Source: Hyphomicrobiales bacterium (GTDB taxonomy: Bacteria > Pseudomonadota > Alphaproteobacteria > Rhizobiales > Aestuariivirgaceae). Taken from it: a stretch of 64,000 nt of DNA. Of the stretch, positions 49,577 through 60,652 are shown in pieces (position 1 is the first letter of the stretch; each line of letters starts with the position of its first letter). The stretch spans positions 1 to 64,000 of the forward strand of contig JANYHN010000010.1 in assembly GCA_025359045.1 (NCBI GenBank). Reading direction: 5' to 3'. A program made the translations under genes and the position numbers. Below the pieces are notes generated by a model, which was given only the letters and a program-made list of their open reading frames with translations, made no database searches and was not told where the DNA came from.

Positions 49577-50980
49577 TTATTTCACGTTACGACGATAGAG
49601 TTGATCGAGATATACGGCCAATACGAGAACGCCGCCTACCACCATGTTTTGATAGGCCGCAGCAAGATTGAGAAGTGACATGCCAGAAATAATAGATTGC
49701 ATCATCAGGGCGCCAATCATAGCGCCGTAAATTGTGCCCACACCACCAGCAAGAGATGTGCCGCCAATAACGGTGGCTGCGATCACATAAAGCTCGTTGG
49801 TTTGACCAAGCGCATTGGTTGCCGCATTCAAGCGAGCCGAAGAAATGATCGATGACACGCCAACTAAAAAACCCATCAATGCAAAAACTTTGACCGTGAG
49901 CCACTTTGTATTGATGCCAGCCAGTTCGGCTGCTTCCGGATTGCCTCCGGTGGCATATACGTAACGACCAAAGCTTGTGCGTGTGGCCACAAACGTCATG
50001 ACGAGGCAAACACCAATAGCAATCAAAGCCGGTAATGAATATCCAGTGTAAAGGATAAAGCCTTCTGTGCAGCGAACAATACTGTCAGCTGCCATGCAAA
50101 TTGCCTTTCCATCTTTGTTTTCAATGCCAGCCGGAATTACAATACTGTTGGCTTTGGCAAAATTTTCGATCAGCTTTGGTGGCCAAGCATATGAGTTCAT
50201 CACCAGTGTGGTTCCCAACATCACAATACTACCCACGGTGGCTAAAAATACTTCCGCCCAAACGGGCCGCAAAGGGAATCCAAACCGTTGACGTTGCCTG
50301 CGGCCATTTACAATCGCGTAGATTATTGCTGCACAGGCAATGATGGCAATTAACCAACTCCAAAAGGGGCCAAGCCAACTCCTCTCGATGCCACCTCCAA
50401 ACACGCCAAAATTCTGATCCATGGGCGCTACAGTTTCGCCCTTGGCCAGAAGAAACGCCACACCGCTGTAAGCAATAAGTCCGCCGAGTGTTACAATGAA
50501 AGCCGGGATTTTTGCATAAGCCGTGAGAAAGCCATTAAATGCACCGATTAGAGTCCCGACTCCGAGGCACATGAGCACGCCAAGTATCCAAATTGCAGGA
50601 TGCCCGACACCCAAAGCGGGTGCTAATTGATAAACCTGCAAAACGCCGGTGGCGACTGCAACCAAACTCAGCATCGAACCGACAGACAAATCAATCTGGC
50701 GCAGAACAATCAACAGCACCATGCCTGTCGACATGACCGCGATAGAAGAAGTTTGCACCAACAGAGTCCATAAATTGCGCGGCGTCAAAAATGAACCACC
50801 AAACAAGCCCTCATTTGGCCGAATAATTCCACTCCATATGTCGAATATGCACCACACTAAGACCAACGCTACGATCATGCCCAATATGCGCGTGTCGATT
50901 TCAGTAGCGCGGAAAAACTTTTTGATCGGACCCTCTTGTTCGAGAGCCGGACCTTGGCTGCTGCCTGTGGTATTGGTCAA
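49577..50980 (-). CDS. Sugar ABC transporter permease (XylH/RbsC-like)
   Basis: FLTPRNLWTLLVQTSSIAVMSTGMVLLIVLRQIDLSVGSMLSLVA...GGNPEAAELAGINTKWLTVKVFALMGFLVGVSSIISSARLNAA. Confidence 0.95.
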   Translation of the reverse strand: MTNTTGSSQGPALEQEGPIKKFFRATEIDTRILGMIVALVLVWCIFDIWSGIIRPNEGLFGGSFLTPRNLWTLLVQTSSIAVMSTGMVLLIVLRQIDLSVGSMLSLVAVATGVLQVYQLAPALGVGHPAIWILGVLMCLGVGTLIGAFNGFLTAYAKIPAFIVTLGGLIAYSGVAFLLAKGETVAPMDQNFGVFGGGIERSWLGPFWSWLIAIIACAAIIYAIVNGRRQRQRFGFPLRPVWAEVFLATVGSIVMLGTTLVMNSYAWPPKLIENFAKANSIVIPAGIENKDGKAICMAADSIVRCTEGFILYTGYSLPALIAIGVCLVMTFVATRTSFGRYVYATGGNPEAAELAGINTKWLTVKVFALMGFLVGVSSIISSARLNAATNALGQTNELYVIAATVIGGTSLAGGVGTIYGAMIGALMMQSIISGMSLLNLAAAYQNMVVGGVLVLAVYLDQLYRRNVK

Positions 50981-51101
50981 TTTTGCCTCCCCAATGCGGC
51001 CGATCTTCGCGGCTCGATTTAACCTGATATAACATCACAAAAAAAACTGCGCCACCTCTTAGTTGAGATGGCGCAGCGCATTCAATCAAACTTGCAAAAT
51101 A

Positions 51102-52142
51102 TTATTTGCAAGCGTCAACTGTGCCAGCCTTAACGCCCGCACAAGCTTGATCTTTGGTGATATGGCCAGCCGCAATCGCATCGCCAACGTTAGCAATGGT
51201 GATTGGAGTTGGCGCCAAGAGGATCGAGTTCATTTCAACCTTCTTTTTGCCGCCATTGAACTTGGCAACACCAGCAATCTTGTCCATTGCAGTGCCGTCA
51301 GCCAAAGCAATAGCCGCTGCTGCAGCTGTTTTGCCAAGCTCAACCGAGTTCTTCCAAACAGAAACAGTCTGGGTGCCGAGAGCCACGCGGTTGATTGCAG
51401 CCAAGTCACCGTCTTGGCCTGAAACTGGAATGCCAGCCATGCCTTGTGCAGTGAGCGCAGCTACAACACCCGAAGCCATGCCGTCATTTTCAGACAATAC
51501 AGCGTCGACTTTGTTGCCCGTTGAAGTCAAGCATTGCTCCATGTTCTTCTGAGCATTGTCTGGCTTCCAGCCATCGGTGAATGTTTCACATACATTCTTG
51601 ATCTTGCCACCATCGAGAGCGGCTTTCAGAACTTCCATTTGCCCTTGGAACAAGAAGGTTGCGTTTGGATCGCCCTTATCGCCCTTGATGAAGGCGTAGT
51701 TGCCCTCTGGTTTCACTTTCAAAACTTCCTTTGCCATTATGCGACCAACACCAACGTTGTCGAAAGTGATGTAAAGCGCGTTTGGATCTTCGAATTGCAC
51801 GTCATAAGCAATTGACTTGATACCGGCATCAGAAATCTTTTGGATCGAGGGCAAAATTGCATCAGAGTCAAATGCAACCACCATGATCACGTCTGGCTTT
51901 TGCGCAATGAGACCTTCAATGTCAGCAGCTTGCTTTTGGGCAGAACCCTGAGCGTCTGAATCGATATACTTGTCGCCAGCAGCTTCTACCACTGCCTTGA
52001 TTGCTGCTGCGTCTGTCTTCCAACGTTCTTCTTGGAATGTCTTCCAAGATACGGCGATTGTTTTGCCTGCGGCCATAACTGGCATAGATGCGGCACCAAG
52101 TGCCAAACCAGCAGCCATCATAGCGATAATTGTTTTCTTCAT
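51102..52142 (-). CDS. Sugar ABC transporter substrate-binding protein (XylF-like)
   Basis: MKKTIIAMMAAGLALGAASMPVMAAGKTIAVSWKTFQEERWKTDAAAIKAVVEAAG...DADLAAINRVALGTQTVSVWKN. Confidence 0.93.
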   Translation of the reverse strand: MKKTIIAMMAAGLALGAASMPVMAAGKTIAVSWKTFQEERWKTDAAAIKAVVEAAGDKYIDSDAQGSAQKQAADIEGLIAQKPDVIMVVAFDSDAILPSIQKISDAGIKSIAYDVQFEDPNALYITFDNVGVGRIMAKEVLKVKPEGNYAFIKGDKGDPNATFLFQGQMEVLKAALDGGKIKNVCETFTDGWKPDNAQKNMEQCLTSTGNKVDAVLSENDGMASGVVAALTAQGMAGIPVSGQDGDLAAINRVALGTQTVSVWKNSVELGKTAAAAAIALADGTAMDKIAGVAKFNGGKKKVEMNSILLAPTPITIANVGDAIAAGHITKDQACAGVKAGTVDACK

Positions 52143-52252
52143 TCCCATTCTCCTCCTGAACACCTTCCACAAACATGAGCGACGCCCGCTCGAACCGATA
52201 CAAGATTATTCCCTGCTGAACGTTTCTGTTTTTAGACGATGTTTTGAAATTA

Positions 52253-52336
52253 ATTTTGGCGTCCAAAATAATGTTGCATACTGCCCTCTTCTAAGTCAAT
52301 ACTAAAGACGTAAGATTTTGTTGTGCAATGCAAAAT
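52253..52336. promoter_or_regulatory. Candidate ROK operator region: two palindromes sharing ATTTTG/CAAAAT half-sites
   Basis: ATTTTGGcgtCCAAAAT (52253-52269) and ATTTTG-N10-CAAAAT (52315-52336) between the divergent SBP and ROK genes. Confidence 0.5.
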
Positions 52337-52359
52337 AATATATTGCGATTGCGAGAGAA

Positions 52360-53619
52360 TTGATGCGCGGGAAAGCAGATAGCGATTTAGTGAGGCGGCA
52401 AAATCGCCGTGTTGTTTTGGAAACTTTGCGCTTTCACGGGCCTTCACCGCGCGTGGAGCTTGGTCGGTTTACGGGCCTGTCGCCAGCCACAATCACCTCA
52501 ATTACCATGCAGTTAATCCAAGATGGCGCTGTGATTGAACTTGATGATGTGGCTGGCACGGTAGATTCAGCAAAGCGAGGGCGACCTACAGTTCTACTGG
52601 GCTTAAAACCTGATGCTGCTTTTATGATCGCAGTGAAAATTTCAATCGGGATGATCGAATTCGCATTGGCAGATTTTACCGGTGAAATTCGAGAGCGTGC
52701 TCAGCTATCAATCGCAACATTTGATATGCAGCCTGAAATTTTTGCGCGTCGTTTAATCGCCGAGACAAAACACTTTATCACTTCAACAAACATTGAACCA
52801 GCTCTCATCGCTCAAATTAATGTCGCTGTGCAGGGCGTGGCTGACAATCGGCTCGGCAAAATTGCATGGAGCCCTGCTTTTAAAGCGCGGGGCATTTCGA
52901 TTGTCTCGCCATTAGAGGAGGCTTTCAATATTCCCTGCACGTTGGCCAATGATGCAAATATGATTGCCGAAGGCTTGATCGCTCAGAAAATGGTTAAACT
53001 TTCCGGCACGACCGCCGCAGTTTTCATGGGTTATGGTATCGGCATGGGACTGGTGATTGATGGCGCGGTATACCAAGGCTCAACAGGTGCAGCCGCCGAG
53101 TTTGGGCACATGAATTATGTGCCTGGTGGCGCATTATGCCGTTGTGGGCGCGCTGGCTGTTTAGAGGCGTATGCATCGGATTACGGCATATTACGCAGCG
53201 CGGAGAAATTACCAGATGACACATCGCCTCCTTCTCACCCCGTCAACGCCCAAGTAATGTTCGCACTAGAAGCAGCGGCACGGGCAGGTGACAAAGATGC
53301 TATTGCCGCATTCCAAAAGGCGGGACGCGCAATCGGTTTTGGATTGGCTAGAATGATCGCACTCTTAAATCCAGATCGCATCGTGCTTGCAGGTGCAGGT
53401 ACAAGAGCACTTGATTTGATTGAACCATCCTTGCGCGCTGCAATTGAAGAAGGCGTCGTTGCAGAATTGCGCGCCAACCTCAAAATTGAGACATTGCCAG
53501 TTGGCAAAGATATGATCATCGGCGGCACAATTGATGCTGGAATGAGACGACTGGATTCAGAGGTCTATGCGATTGGCCCTGCTTTGCAAACTGAAGTAAA
53601 AAAGGAATTGTTAGTTTGA
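52360..53619 (+). CDS. ROK family transcriptional regulator
   Basis: N-terminal wHTH (NRRVVLETLRFHGPSPRVELGRFTGLSPATITSITMQLI) and ROK domain CRCGRAGCLEAYAS. Confidence 0.95.
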   Translation: MMRGKADSDLVRRQNRRVVLETLRFHGPSPRVELGRFTGLSPATITSITMQLIQDGAVIELDDVAGTVDSAKRGRPTVLLGLKPDAAFMIAVKISIGMIEFALADFTGEIRERAQLSIATFDMQPEIFARRLIAETKHFITSTNIEPALIAQINVAVQGVADNRLGKIAWSPAFKARGISIVSPLEEAFNIPCTLANDANMIAEGLIAQKMVKLSGTTAAVFMGYGIGMGLVIDGAVYQGSTGAAAEFGHMNYVPGGALCRCGRAGCLEAYASDYGILRSAEKLPDDTSPPSHPVNAQVMFALEAAARAGDKDAIAAFQKAGRAIGFGLARMIALLNPDRIVLAGAGTRALDLIEPSLRAAIEEGVVAELRANLKIETLPVGKDMIIGGTIDAGMRRLDSEVYAIGPALQTEVKKELLV

Positions 53620-54917
53620 AACGTTTTATCGGTACTTTTATTTCTATTATTTTTATTTTCAGCAGTAGTTCATTCGCCGATGACACGAAATCTATCGCCG
53701 TAATGCAAAATTGGTACAAGCTTATTTTGCAGCTGGTGCGCCACACAGCCACATATTCACCGCCAGTTGCGAGCCGATCTTTCGCTTATCTAGGCGTTAC
53801 CGTTTACGAGTCAGTGGCTTCTGGTTCAAGCAAAATGCAAACACTTTCTGGCCAATTGCATGGTTTGAACAATTTGCCAAAACGACAACTGGGTCAGCAA
53901 TATGATGACGCAGTTGCTCTAAACGCCGCTATTATTTTTGCAGCGCATCACTATTTTGGCAACACTGGTCCAACAGGCCAACGCGCGATGCTGGCAATGC
54001 AAAAACAAATAAGTGCGCAAGTTGAAGCAAATACTTCACTTGAAGTGATCAATCGCAGTAAGGATTTTGGGCAAGCAACTGCGGAGGCAATTTATAAATG
54101 GTCACTGAGCGATGGCGGCGCGAAAATTACCAATTTAGGATTTCCAGATAAATATACATTAACCGCTGGTCCCGCACATTGGGCACCGACCAGCACGATC
54201 CGCTTGCAGCAAACTCCGTTGCTCCCTAACTGGGGAAAGAACCGCCCATTTGCAATGACGGCTGGAACGACTTGTGCCCTGCCCCCGCCGCCTGAATATA
54301 GTGAAGATAAAAACTCCGAATTTTACAAACAAGCGATGGAAGTTTACACGACATCCAAAGGCCTGACACCCGAGCAAAAAGCCATCGCGCGTTTCTGGTC
54401 TGATGATCCGATGCTTTCTTACACGCCACCGGGTCATTGGATTTCAATCATCTGGCAGGTCGCTGAACATGAACATCTTTCAGCAGAAAAAATTGTCGAA
54501 AGTCTGGCACGCGTAAGTATTGCCGAGGCCGACGCTTTCATTGGCTGTTGGAGTGTAAAATTTCAATACGATTTAGTGCGGCCCTTTAATTACATTCGAA
54601 AAGTGATTGATCCCAAGTGGACTGCGTTGCTCATTACCCCACCCTTCCCCGAATACCCGTCTGGACACAGCACAAATTCTGGCGCAGCCGCTTATGTGTT
54701 GAGCTCCATGTTTGGTGAAAACTACGCCTTTGAAGACACAACACCACAGGCCGATGGTCTGGCACCGCGAAAATTTTCGAGCTTCGACGCTGCCGCAAAA
54801 GAAGCTGCACAATCACGTTTGTACGGTGGCATTCACTTTCGCGCCGCAATTGAACGTGGATTAGAACAAGGCCACTGCATTGGTAAGTTCGCAGTCAATC
54901 TTCACACGAGCAGATAA
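53616..54917 (+). CDS. Secreted vanadium-dependent haloperoxidase-like (PAP2 superfamily) protein
   Basis: Signal peptide MKRFIGTFISIIFIFSSSSFA; FPEYPSGHSTNSGAAAYVLSSMFG and GGIHFRAAIERGLEQGHCIGKF active-site motifs. Confidence 0.85.
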   Translation: MKRFIGTFISIIFIFSSSSFADDTKSIAVMQNWYKLILQLVRHTATYSPPVASRSFAYLGVTVYESVASGSSKMQTLSGQLHGLNNLPKRQLGQQYDDAVALNAAIIFAAHHYFGNTGPTGQRAMLAMQKQISAQVEANTSLEVINRSKDFGQATAEAIYKWSLSDGGAKITNLGFPDKYTLTAGPAHWAPTSTIRLQQTPLLPNWGKNRPFAMTAGTTCALPPPPEYSEDKNSEFYKQAMEVYTTSKGLTPEQKAIARFWSDDPMLSYTPPGHWISIIWQVAEHEHLSAEKIVESLARVSIAEADAFIGCWSVKFQYDLVRPFNYIRKVIDPKWTALLITPPFPEYPSGHSTNSGAAAYVLSSMFGENYAFEDTTPQADGLAPRKFSSFDAAAKEAAQSRLYGGIHFRAAIERGLEQGHCIGKFAVNLHTSR

Positions 54918-54918
54918 A

Positions 54919-56520
54919 ATGAAAACTTTTTTGAAAATTTCCGCAGCGCTTTGTCTGATCGGGTCGCAGCCATCCTATGCAGATCAAAACACACTGATTG
55001 TCCCTAAATTCGCCGAAGAGACAAAATCTTCTGGCCTACACAGCATCTATGCCGGTGAGTGGCAATATATGGTTGGCGGCGGTGTTGCCACGTTTGATTG
55101 CAGCGGTGATGGTTTTCCCGACATGTTGCTGGCAGGTGGTGAAAAACCTGCACATTTCTATGTCAACACATCAAAACAAGGCGGTTCATTGCATTTTATC
55201 CAACAAAAAAGCGGCCTAGAGCTTGACCATGTGACAGGCGCCTACCCCCTCGATATTGATAGCGACGGCATCATGGATGTTGTTTTGCTCCGCGTTGGCG
55301 AAAACATTGTGATGCGAGGCAAAGGCAATTGCAAATTTGAGCGCGCCAACGAAGTGTGGAATTTTGTCGGTGGTGATGCATGGTCGGTTGGATTTGCTGC
55401 CACTTTCGAACACGGCGCTGAGTGGCCAACCTTGGCGGTTGGAAACTACATCGACCGCAAACAGGAAGCCCTGCCTTGGGGCTCATGCACGGATAATTGG
55501 CTGCACCGCCCTGACGGCGCTGCCAATAAATTCGGGGCTCCCATTGCGCTGAAACCCAGCTTTTGCTCGCTTTCCATGATGTTCACCGACTGGAATAAAT
55601 CCGGCACGCCTTCGCTTCGGATTTCCAACGACCGTGAATATTATCAAGGTGGCCAAGAACAGCTTTGGCATGTTGAAGCGGGAAAAGAACCTTCACTTTA
55701 CACCGACAAAGACGGTTGGAAGTTTGTGCGCATCTGGGGCATGGGCATTGCGAGTTACGATTTGAACTTTGATGGCTATCCTGAATACTTCTTGTCCAGC
55801 ATGGCCGATAGCCGCTTACAAAGTCTGACTAAAATCGAAGCGGGTGTTCCACCTAAACCAGATTTCACCGAAGGTGCATTTCTCAAAGGCGTAACTGCGC
55901 ATCGGCCATATGCCGGGACCGACGAGCGCCCCAGCACAGGTTGGCACACGCAGTTTGAAGACGTAAACAATGATGGGATGGTTGATTTATTTATTGCCAA
56001 AGGCAATGTCGACCGGATGCCAGATTTCGCCCAGCGCGATCCCAATAATCTTTTGCTTCAGGGTGTAGATGGAAAGTTTATCGAAGTTGGCGACAAAGCA
56101 GGTATTGCCAGTTTTGCTACAGGACGTGGCGCAGCAGTGGTTGATTTCAATCTCGATGGAAAGCTTGATTTGGTTGTCGTTAACCGCCGCGAGAATGCAA
56201 AAGTTTGGCGCAATATATCCAAAGATTTAGGCCGTTGGCTTGAAGTCAAACTTGAACAACCGGCCCCCAATGTTGATGCCATTGGCGCATGGATCGAGAT
56301 CAAACAGGGAAACAAAATCGTACGCCGTGAAATGACATTGGGTGGTGGCCATGCCAGCGGTTCAATTGGCTGGCGACATTTTGGATTGGGTGCAAGCGCT
56401 GAAACAGAGCTGCGCGTCATTTGGCCAGATGGCAAGGTAGGCGAGTGGCAGAAATTAGCCGCCGATCAATTTTACATATTGAAAAGAGATAAAGCAGCGG
56501 TAGCTTGGAAGCCAAATTAG
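54919..56520 (+). CDS. CRTAC1/ASPIC-UnbV family secreted FG-GAP repeat protein
   Basis: Signal peptide [90 protein letters not shown]-terminal [13 protein letters not shown]. Confidence 0.9.
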   Translation: MKTFLKISAALCLIGSQPSYADQNTLIVPKFAEETKSSGLHSIYAGEWQYMVGGGVATFDCSGDGFPDMLLAGGEKPAHFYVNTSKQGGSLHFIQQKSGLELDHVTGAYPLDIDSDGIMDVVLLRVGENIVMRGKGNCKFERANEVWNFVGGDAWSVGFAATFEHGAEWPTLAVGNYIDRKQEALPWGSCTDNWLHRPDGAANKFGAPIALKPSFCSLSMMFTDWNKSGTPSLRISNDREYYQGGQEQLWHVEAGKEPSLYTDKDGWKFVRIWGMGIASYDLNFDGYPEYFLSSMADSRLQSLTKIEAGVPPKPDFTEGAFLKGVTAHRPYAGTDERPSTGWHTQFEDVNNDGMVDLFIAKGNVDRMPDFAQRDPNNLLLQGVDGKFIEVGDKAGIASFATGRGAAVVDFNLDGKLDLVVVNRRENAKVWRNISKDLGRWLEVKLEQPAPNVDAIGAWIEIKQGNKIVRREMTLGGGHASGSIGWRHFGLGASAETELRVIWPDGKVGEWQKLAADQFYILKRDKAAVAWKPN

Positions 56521-58646
56521 TTCCGCCGAACACCTTCTAGCAAATCCAATATACTACGCATCGCATCAAGCACATTTGTGCCAGGTCCAAAGATTGCCGA
56601 AACGCCAGACTGCAACAAGAATTCATAATCCCCGCGCGGCACAACGCCCCCGCACACCACAATAATATCGGCGTGGGCTTTGGCCTTAAGTGCTGCTGTC
56701 AGTTCGGGCAGCAAAGTCTTATGCCCTGCAGCGAGAGAAGAAACGCCGATAATTTGCACATTTTCCGCGATGGCCAAATCCGCCGCTTCTTGCGGTGTCT
56801 GAAACAAAGGCCCTGCCACAACTTCGAATCCTAAATCGCCAAAAGCCGATGCAATAATTTTTGCACCACGATCATGACCGTCTTGCCCCACCTTGGCGAT
56901 CAACATGCGTGGTGTGTGTTTCATTTTTGACGATACAGTCATCAGCCTTGCAGCCACCAGTTTGTATTCTGGATCATCTTTGTAAAGTTCACCATGAACA
57001 TGTTTCACCACTTCGGGCTTTGCCGAATGATTGCCAAATACGCGACGGAGAGCATCTGACATTTCTCCGACCGTCGCACGCGCTCGCGCTGCCTCTACAG
57101 CGAGTTCCAAAATATTGCCTTTACCTGATGTCGCCGCCGCTTCCATTGCCGCCAAGGTGTGTTCAACTGCTTCTGGATTGCGAGTCCGCTTAATCTTATC
57201 AAGTCGCTTGATTTGCCCATCCCGAACAGCGCGGTTATCAACTTCACGCGTTTCAATCTTGGCCTCTTCTTCAAGGCGATATCTGTTGACGCCCACAATC
57301 ACGTCTTCTCCCCTGTCGATGGCAGCTTGCTTGCGGGTTGCGGATTCTTCAATTTGGGATTTTGGCCAACCGGAAGCCACGGCCTTGGTCATGCCACCCA
57401 TTAATTCGATCTGCTCCATCAAAGTCCAAGCCTTGTCCGCCAGTTCTGTGGTGAGGCTTTCAACATAGTATGAACCTGCAAGGGGATCGACGACATCCGT
57501 AAGGCCGGTCTCATGCTGCAAGATGAGTTGAGTGTTACGGGCAATGCGCGATGAAAACGCGGTGGGCAACGCAATCGCTTCATCAAATGAATTGGTATGC
57601 AAACTTTGCGTTCCACCGAGCACAGCAGACATCGCTTCAAAAGCTGTGCGTACGATGTTATTGTAGGGGTCTTGCTCTTGCAGAGAAACACCCGAGGTTT
57701 GGCAATGAGTGCGAAGCATCAGCGAGTCGGCTTTCTGCGGATTAAATTCGGCCATAATGCGCGACCAAAGCTGGCGTGCGGCACGAAGCTTTGCAGCCTC
57801 CATAAAAAAATTCATGCCGATCGCAAAAAAGAACGAAAGCCTGCCCGCAAATGCATCGACATCCAAACCTTTAGCAATCGCAGCACGCACATATTCGCGG
57901 CCATCAGCCAGCGTGAAGGCCAGCTCTTGCACCAGTGTAGCGCCAGCCTCTTGCATATGATAACCGCTGATCGAAATCGAATTGAACTTCGGCATTTCAC
58001 GCGCCGTGTATTCAATGATATCCGCCACCAACCGCATCGATGGTTCTGGCGGATAGATGTAGGTGTTGCGTACAATGAATTCTTTCAGAATATCATTCTG
58101 TATAGTGCCAGATAGTTCAGAGCGTTTTACACCCTGCTCCTCTCCCACAACTATGAAGGACGCGAGGATTGGAATGACCGCGCCATTCATCGTCATAGAC
58201 ACCGACATTTCCGAAAGTGGAATTCCATCAAACAGAATTTTCATATCTTCAACGGAGTCAATGGCCACGCCAGCCTTGCCCACATCGCCAACCACGCGCG
58301 GATGATCTGAATCATAGCCCCGGTGCGTTGCAAGATCGAATGCAACTGAAAGCCCCTTTTGCCCCGCAGCCAAAGCTTTACGATAAAACGCATTGGACTC
58401 TTCAGCGGTCGAAAAACCTGCATATTGCCGGATCGTCCATTCACGCCCTGCATACATGGTGGCGCGCGCCCCACGTGTAAAGGGTGCAAAGCCCGGCAGT
58501 GTTTCCTGAATGCCCGCCACATCGGCACTTGTATAAAGCGGCTTAATATCAATGCCTTCAGGCGTATTTCGAATAAGCGTTGAAGGATCGGCCTTCAGTT
58601 CCTTCGTGGCCAATATCTCCCAATCTGAAAACGTGTTCTTGCTCAT
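56517..58646 (-). CDS. scpA: Methylmalonyl-CoA mutase
   Basis: [81 protein letters not shown]12 domain [14 protein letters not shown]. Confidence 0.97.
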   Translation of the reverse strand: MSKNTFSDWEILATKELKADPSTLIRNTPEGIDIKPLYTSADVAGIQETLPGFAPFTRGARATMYAGREWTIRQYAGFSTAEESNAFYRKALAAGQKGLSVAFDLATHRGYDSDHPRVVGDVGKAGVAIDSVEDMKILFDGIPLSEMSVSMTMNGAVIPILASFIVVGEEQGVKRSELSGTIQNDILKEFIVRNTYIYPPEPSMRLVADIIEYTAREMPKFNSISISGYHMQEAGATLVQELAFTLADGREYVRAAIAKGLDVDAFAGRLSFFFAIGMNFFMEAAKLRAARQLWSRIMAEFNPQKADSLMLRTHCQTSGVSLQEQDPYNNIVRTAFEAMSAVLGGTQSLHTNSFDEAIALPTAFSSRIARNTQLILQHETGLTDVVDPLAGSYYVESLTTELADKAWTLMEQIELMGGMTKAVASGWPKSQIEESATRKQAAIDRGEDVIVGVNRYRLEEEAKIETREVDNRAVRDGQIKRLDKIKRTRNPEAVEHTLAAMEAAATSGKGNILELAVEAARARATVGEMSDALRRVFGNHSAKPEVVKHVHGELYKDDPEYKLVAARLMTVSSKMKHTPRMLIAKVGQDGHDRGAKIIASAFGDLGFEVVAGPLFQTPQEAADLAIAENVQIIGVSSLAAGHKTLLPELTAALKAKAHADIIVVCGGVVPRGDYEFLLQSGVSAIFGPGTNVLDAMRSILDLLEGVRRN

Positions 58647-60652
58647 TCGAATTCCATGATGAGTTCATCGACACTTAAAATCGCGCCAACTTGCGCGGCA
58701 AGGCGTTTCACTTTTGCTTTTTTTTCAGCCTTCAAAACATTTTCCATCTTCATCGCTTCAACCATAGCAAGGGATTGCCCAGCTTCCACCACATCACCCA
58801 CGCTCACATAAAGCGCACGCAATAGTCCAGGCATCGGACACAACAAAAGCTTGGATGTATCTTTTGGCTTTTTGACAGGCATAAGTTTGGCGAGTTCGGC
58901 AATGCGCGGCGTATAAACTTTGACCGTCAAATCTGCACCACCAAACCGCAGACGGTAGCCTTTTGAAGTGAAATCAATTTTACAGCGCGTTAACCCATCA
59001 GCAAATGCAAATTCACCCAGCGTCTGACCCGGCGTCCAATTATGTTCAATTTGATTGATGGGGCCATTATCAACCCGCACCTGCGAGCCGCCATCCACTG
59101 GCAATATGACTGCTTTAAAGCTTCGGTTTGGAAACACCACAACCCATTCAAAACCAATCCGACGTTTGTGATTATCAAGCACACCCGAATGTTTCGCCGC
59201 CCTTGTCTCCGTTTCGAAATGCACGGAAACGGCAATTGCCGCGAGCCGTCCATATTCATCATTACTGAGTTCAACGCCGTGAAAGCCATCCGCAAATTCC
59301 TCTGCAATAAAAGCTGTCGTAATCTCGCCGGAACGAAAGCGCCTATTTCTCATCACAGCAGAAAGAAATGGCAAATTGTTCGCAACGCCTTCCACTCCAA
59401 ACTCATCGAGAGCAAGGCCCATCGCATCAATCGCCTTTTCGCGTGTCTCGCCCCGTGTGCAAAGTTTAGCAATCAGCGGGTCATAGTGAATAGAAATTTC
59501 ACCACCTTCATAAACACCCGTATCATTTCGAACTAACGTACCGTCGCCATTATCGCCATTACCTGGCGGTTTGTACCGCGTCAGGCGACCAATAGAAGGC
59601 AGAAAATTACGATATGGATCTTCAGCGTAAAGCCGTGACTCAATGGCCCAACCATTCAGTTTTATATCACTTTGTTTCAGACCCAGTTTTTCACCAGCCG
59701 CAACACGGATCATTTTTTCAACAATGTCGATACCTGTGACCAATTCCGTGACAGGATGTTCGACTTGCAGGCGCGTGTTCATCTCAAGGAAATAGAAATT
59801 GCGCTCACCATCCACAATAAACTCAACTGTACCCGCCGATGTGTAACCGACGGATTTGGCCAGTGCGACAGCCTGCTCGCCCATCGCCTTTCGTGTGGCA
59901 TCATCCAAGAATGGCGATGGCGCTTCCTCGATCACTTTTTGATTGCGCCGTTGGATGGAACATTCACGCTCCCCTAGGTAAACCATGTTGCCGTGCGCAT
60001 CGCCTAGAACTTGAATTTCGATATGCCGCGGCTGAGCAACGAACTTCTCAATGAAAATCCGGTCATCACCAAACGACGATTTGGCCTCGCTCTTTGAGAG
60101 CGCAAAACCTTCCTTGGCTTCGACGTCATTCCAAGCAACACGCATGCCCTTGCCACCCCCACCAGCAGAAGCTTTTATCATGACGGGATAGCCAATCTCA
60201 GCGGCAATTTTCGCTGCATGCGCCTCACCATCAATCAGACCCATGAAACCAGGCACTATGCTGACACCCGCCGCCGCCGCAAGTTTCTTTGAAGTTATTT
60301 TATCGCCCATCGCCTCAATGGCTTTTACGGGCGGGCCGATGAAAGTAACTTTGGATTTCTCCAAAGCCTCAGCAAACTTGGCATTCTCAGATAAAAACCC
60401 ATAACCCGGATGCACAGCTTCTGCGCCCGTCTGCCGCACAGCCTTCAAAATATTTTCAATAACCAGATAAGATTGGCTCGAAGGTGCTGGCCCAATATAA
60501 ACCGCCTCATCCGCCAACTTTACATGCAGCGCATCACGGTCAGCATCCGAATAAACAGCAACCGTCTTGATGCCCATCAACTCTGCCGTCTTGATAATCC
60601 GACAAGCGATCTCACCACGATTGGCGATGAGGATTTTTTTAAACATTCTCAT
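58643..60652 (-). CDS. pccA: Propionyl-CoA carboxylase alpha (biotin) subunit
   Basis: [35 protein letters not shown]...C-terminal biotinyl motif [20 protein letters not shown]. Confidence 0.95.
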   Translation of the reverse strand: MRMFKKILIANRGEIACRIIKTAELMGIKTVAVYSDADRDALHVKLADEAVYIGPAPSSQSYLVIENILKAVRQTGAEAVHPGYGFLSENAKFAEALEKSKVTFIGPPVKAIEAMGDKITSKKLAAAAGVSIVPGFMGLIDGEAHAAKIAAEIGYPVMIKASAGGGGKGMRVAWNDVEAKEGFALSKSEAKSSFGDDRIFIEKFVAQPRHIEIQVLGDAHGNMVYLGERECSIQRRNQKVIEEAPSPFLDDATRKAMGEQAVALAKSVGYTSAGTVEFIVDGERNFYFLEMNTRLQVEHPVTELVTGIDIVEKMIRVAAGEKLGLKQSDIKLNGWAIESRLYAEDPYRNFLPSIGRLTRYKPPGNGDNGDGTLVRNDTGVYEGGEISIHYDPLIAKLCTRGETREKAIDAMGLALDEFGVEGVANNLPFLSAVMRNRRFRSGEITTAFIAEEFADGFHGVELSNDEYGRLAAIAVSVHFETETRAAKHSGVLDNHKRRIGFEWVVVFPNRSFKAVILPVDGGSQVRVDNGPINQIEHNWTPGQTLGEFAFADGLTRCKIDFTSKGYRLRFGGADLTVKVYTPRIAELAKLMPVKKPKDTSKLLLCPMPGLLRALYVSVGDVVEAGQSLAMVEAMKMENVLKAEKKAKVKRLAAQVGAILSVDELIMEFE

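Noticed and set aside
57597-58115. 172-aa plus-strand ORF
   Set aside because: Lies fully antisense within scpA.
59042-59536. 164-aa plus-strand ORF
   Set aside because: Antisense within pccA; composition atypical for a real protein.
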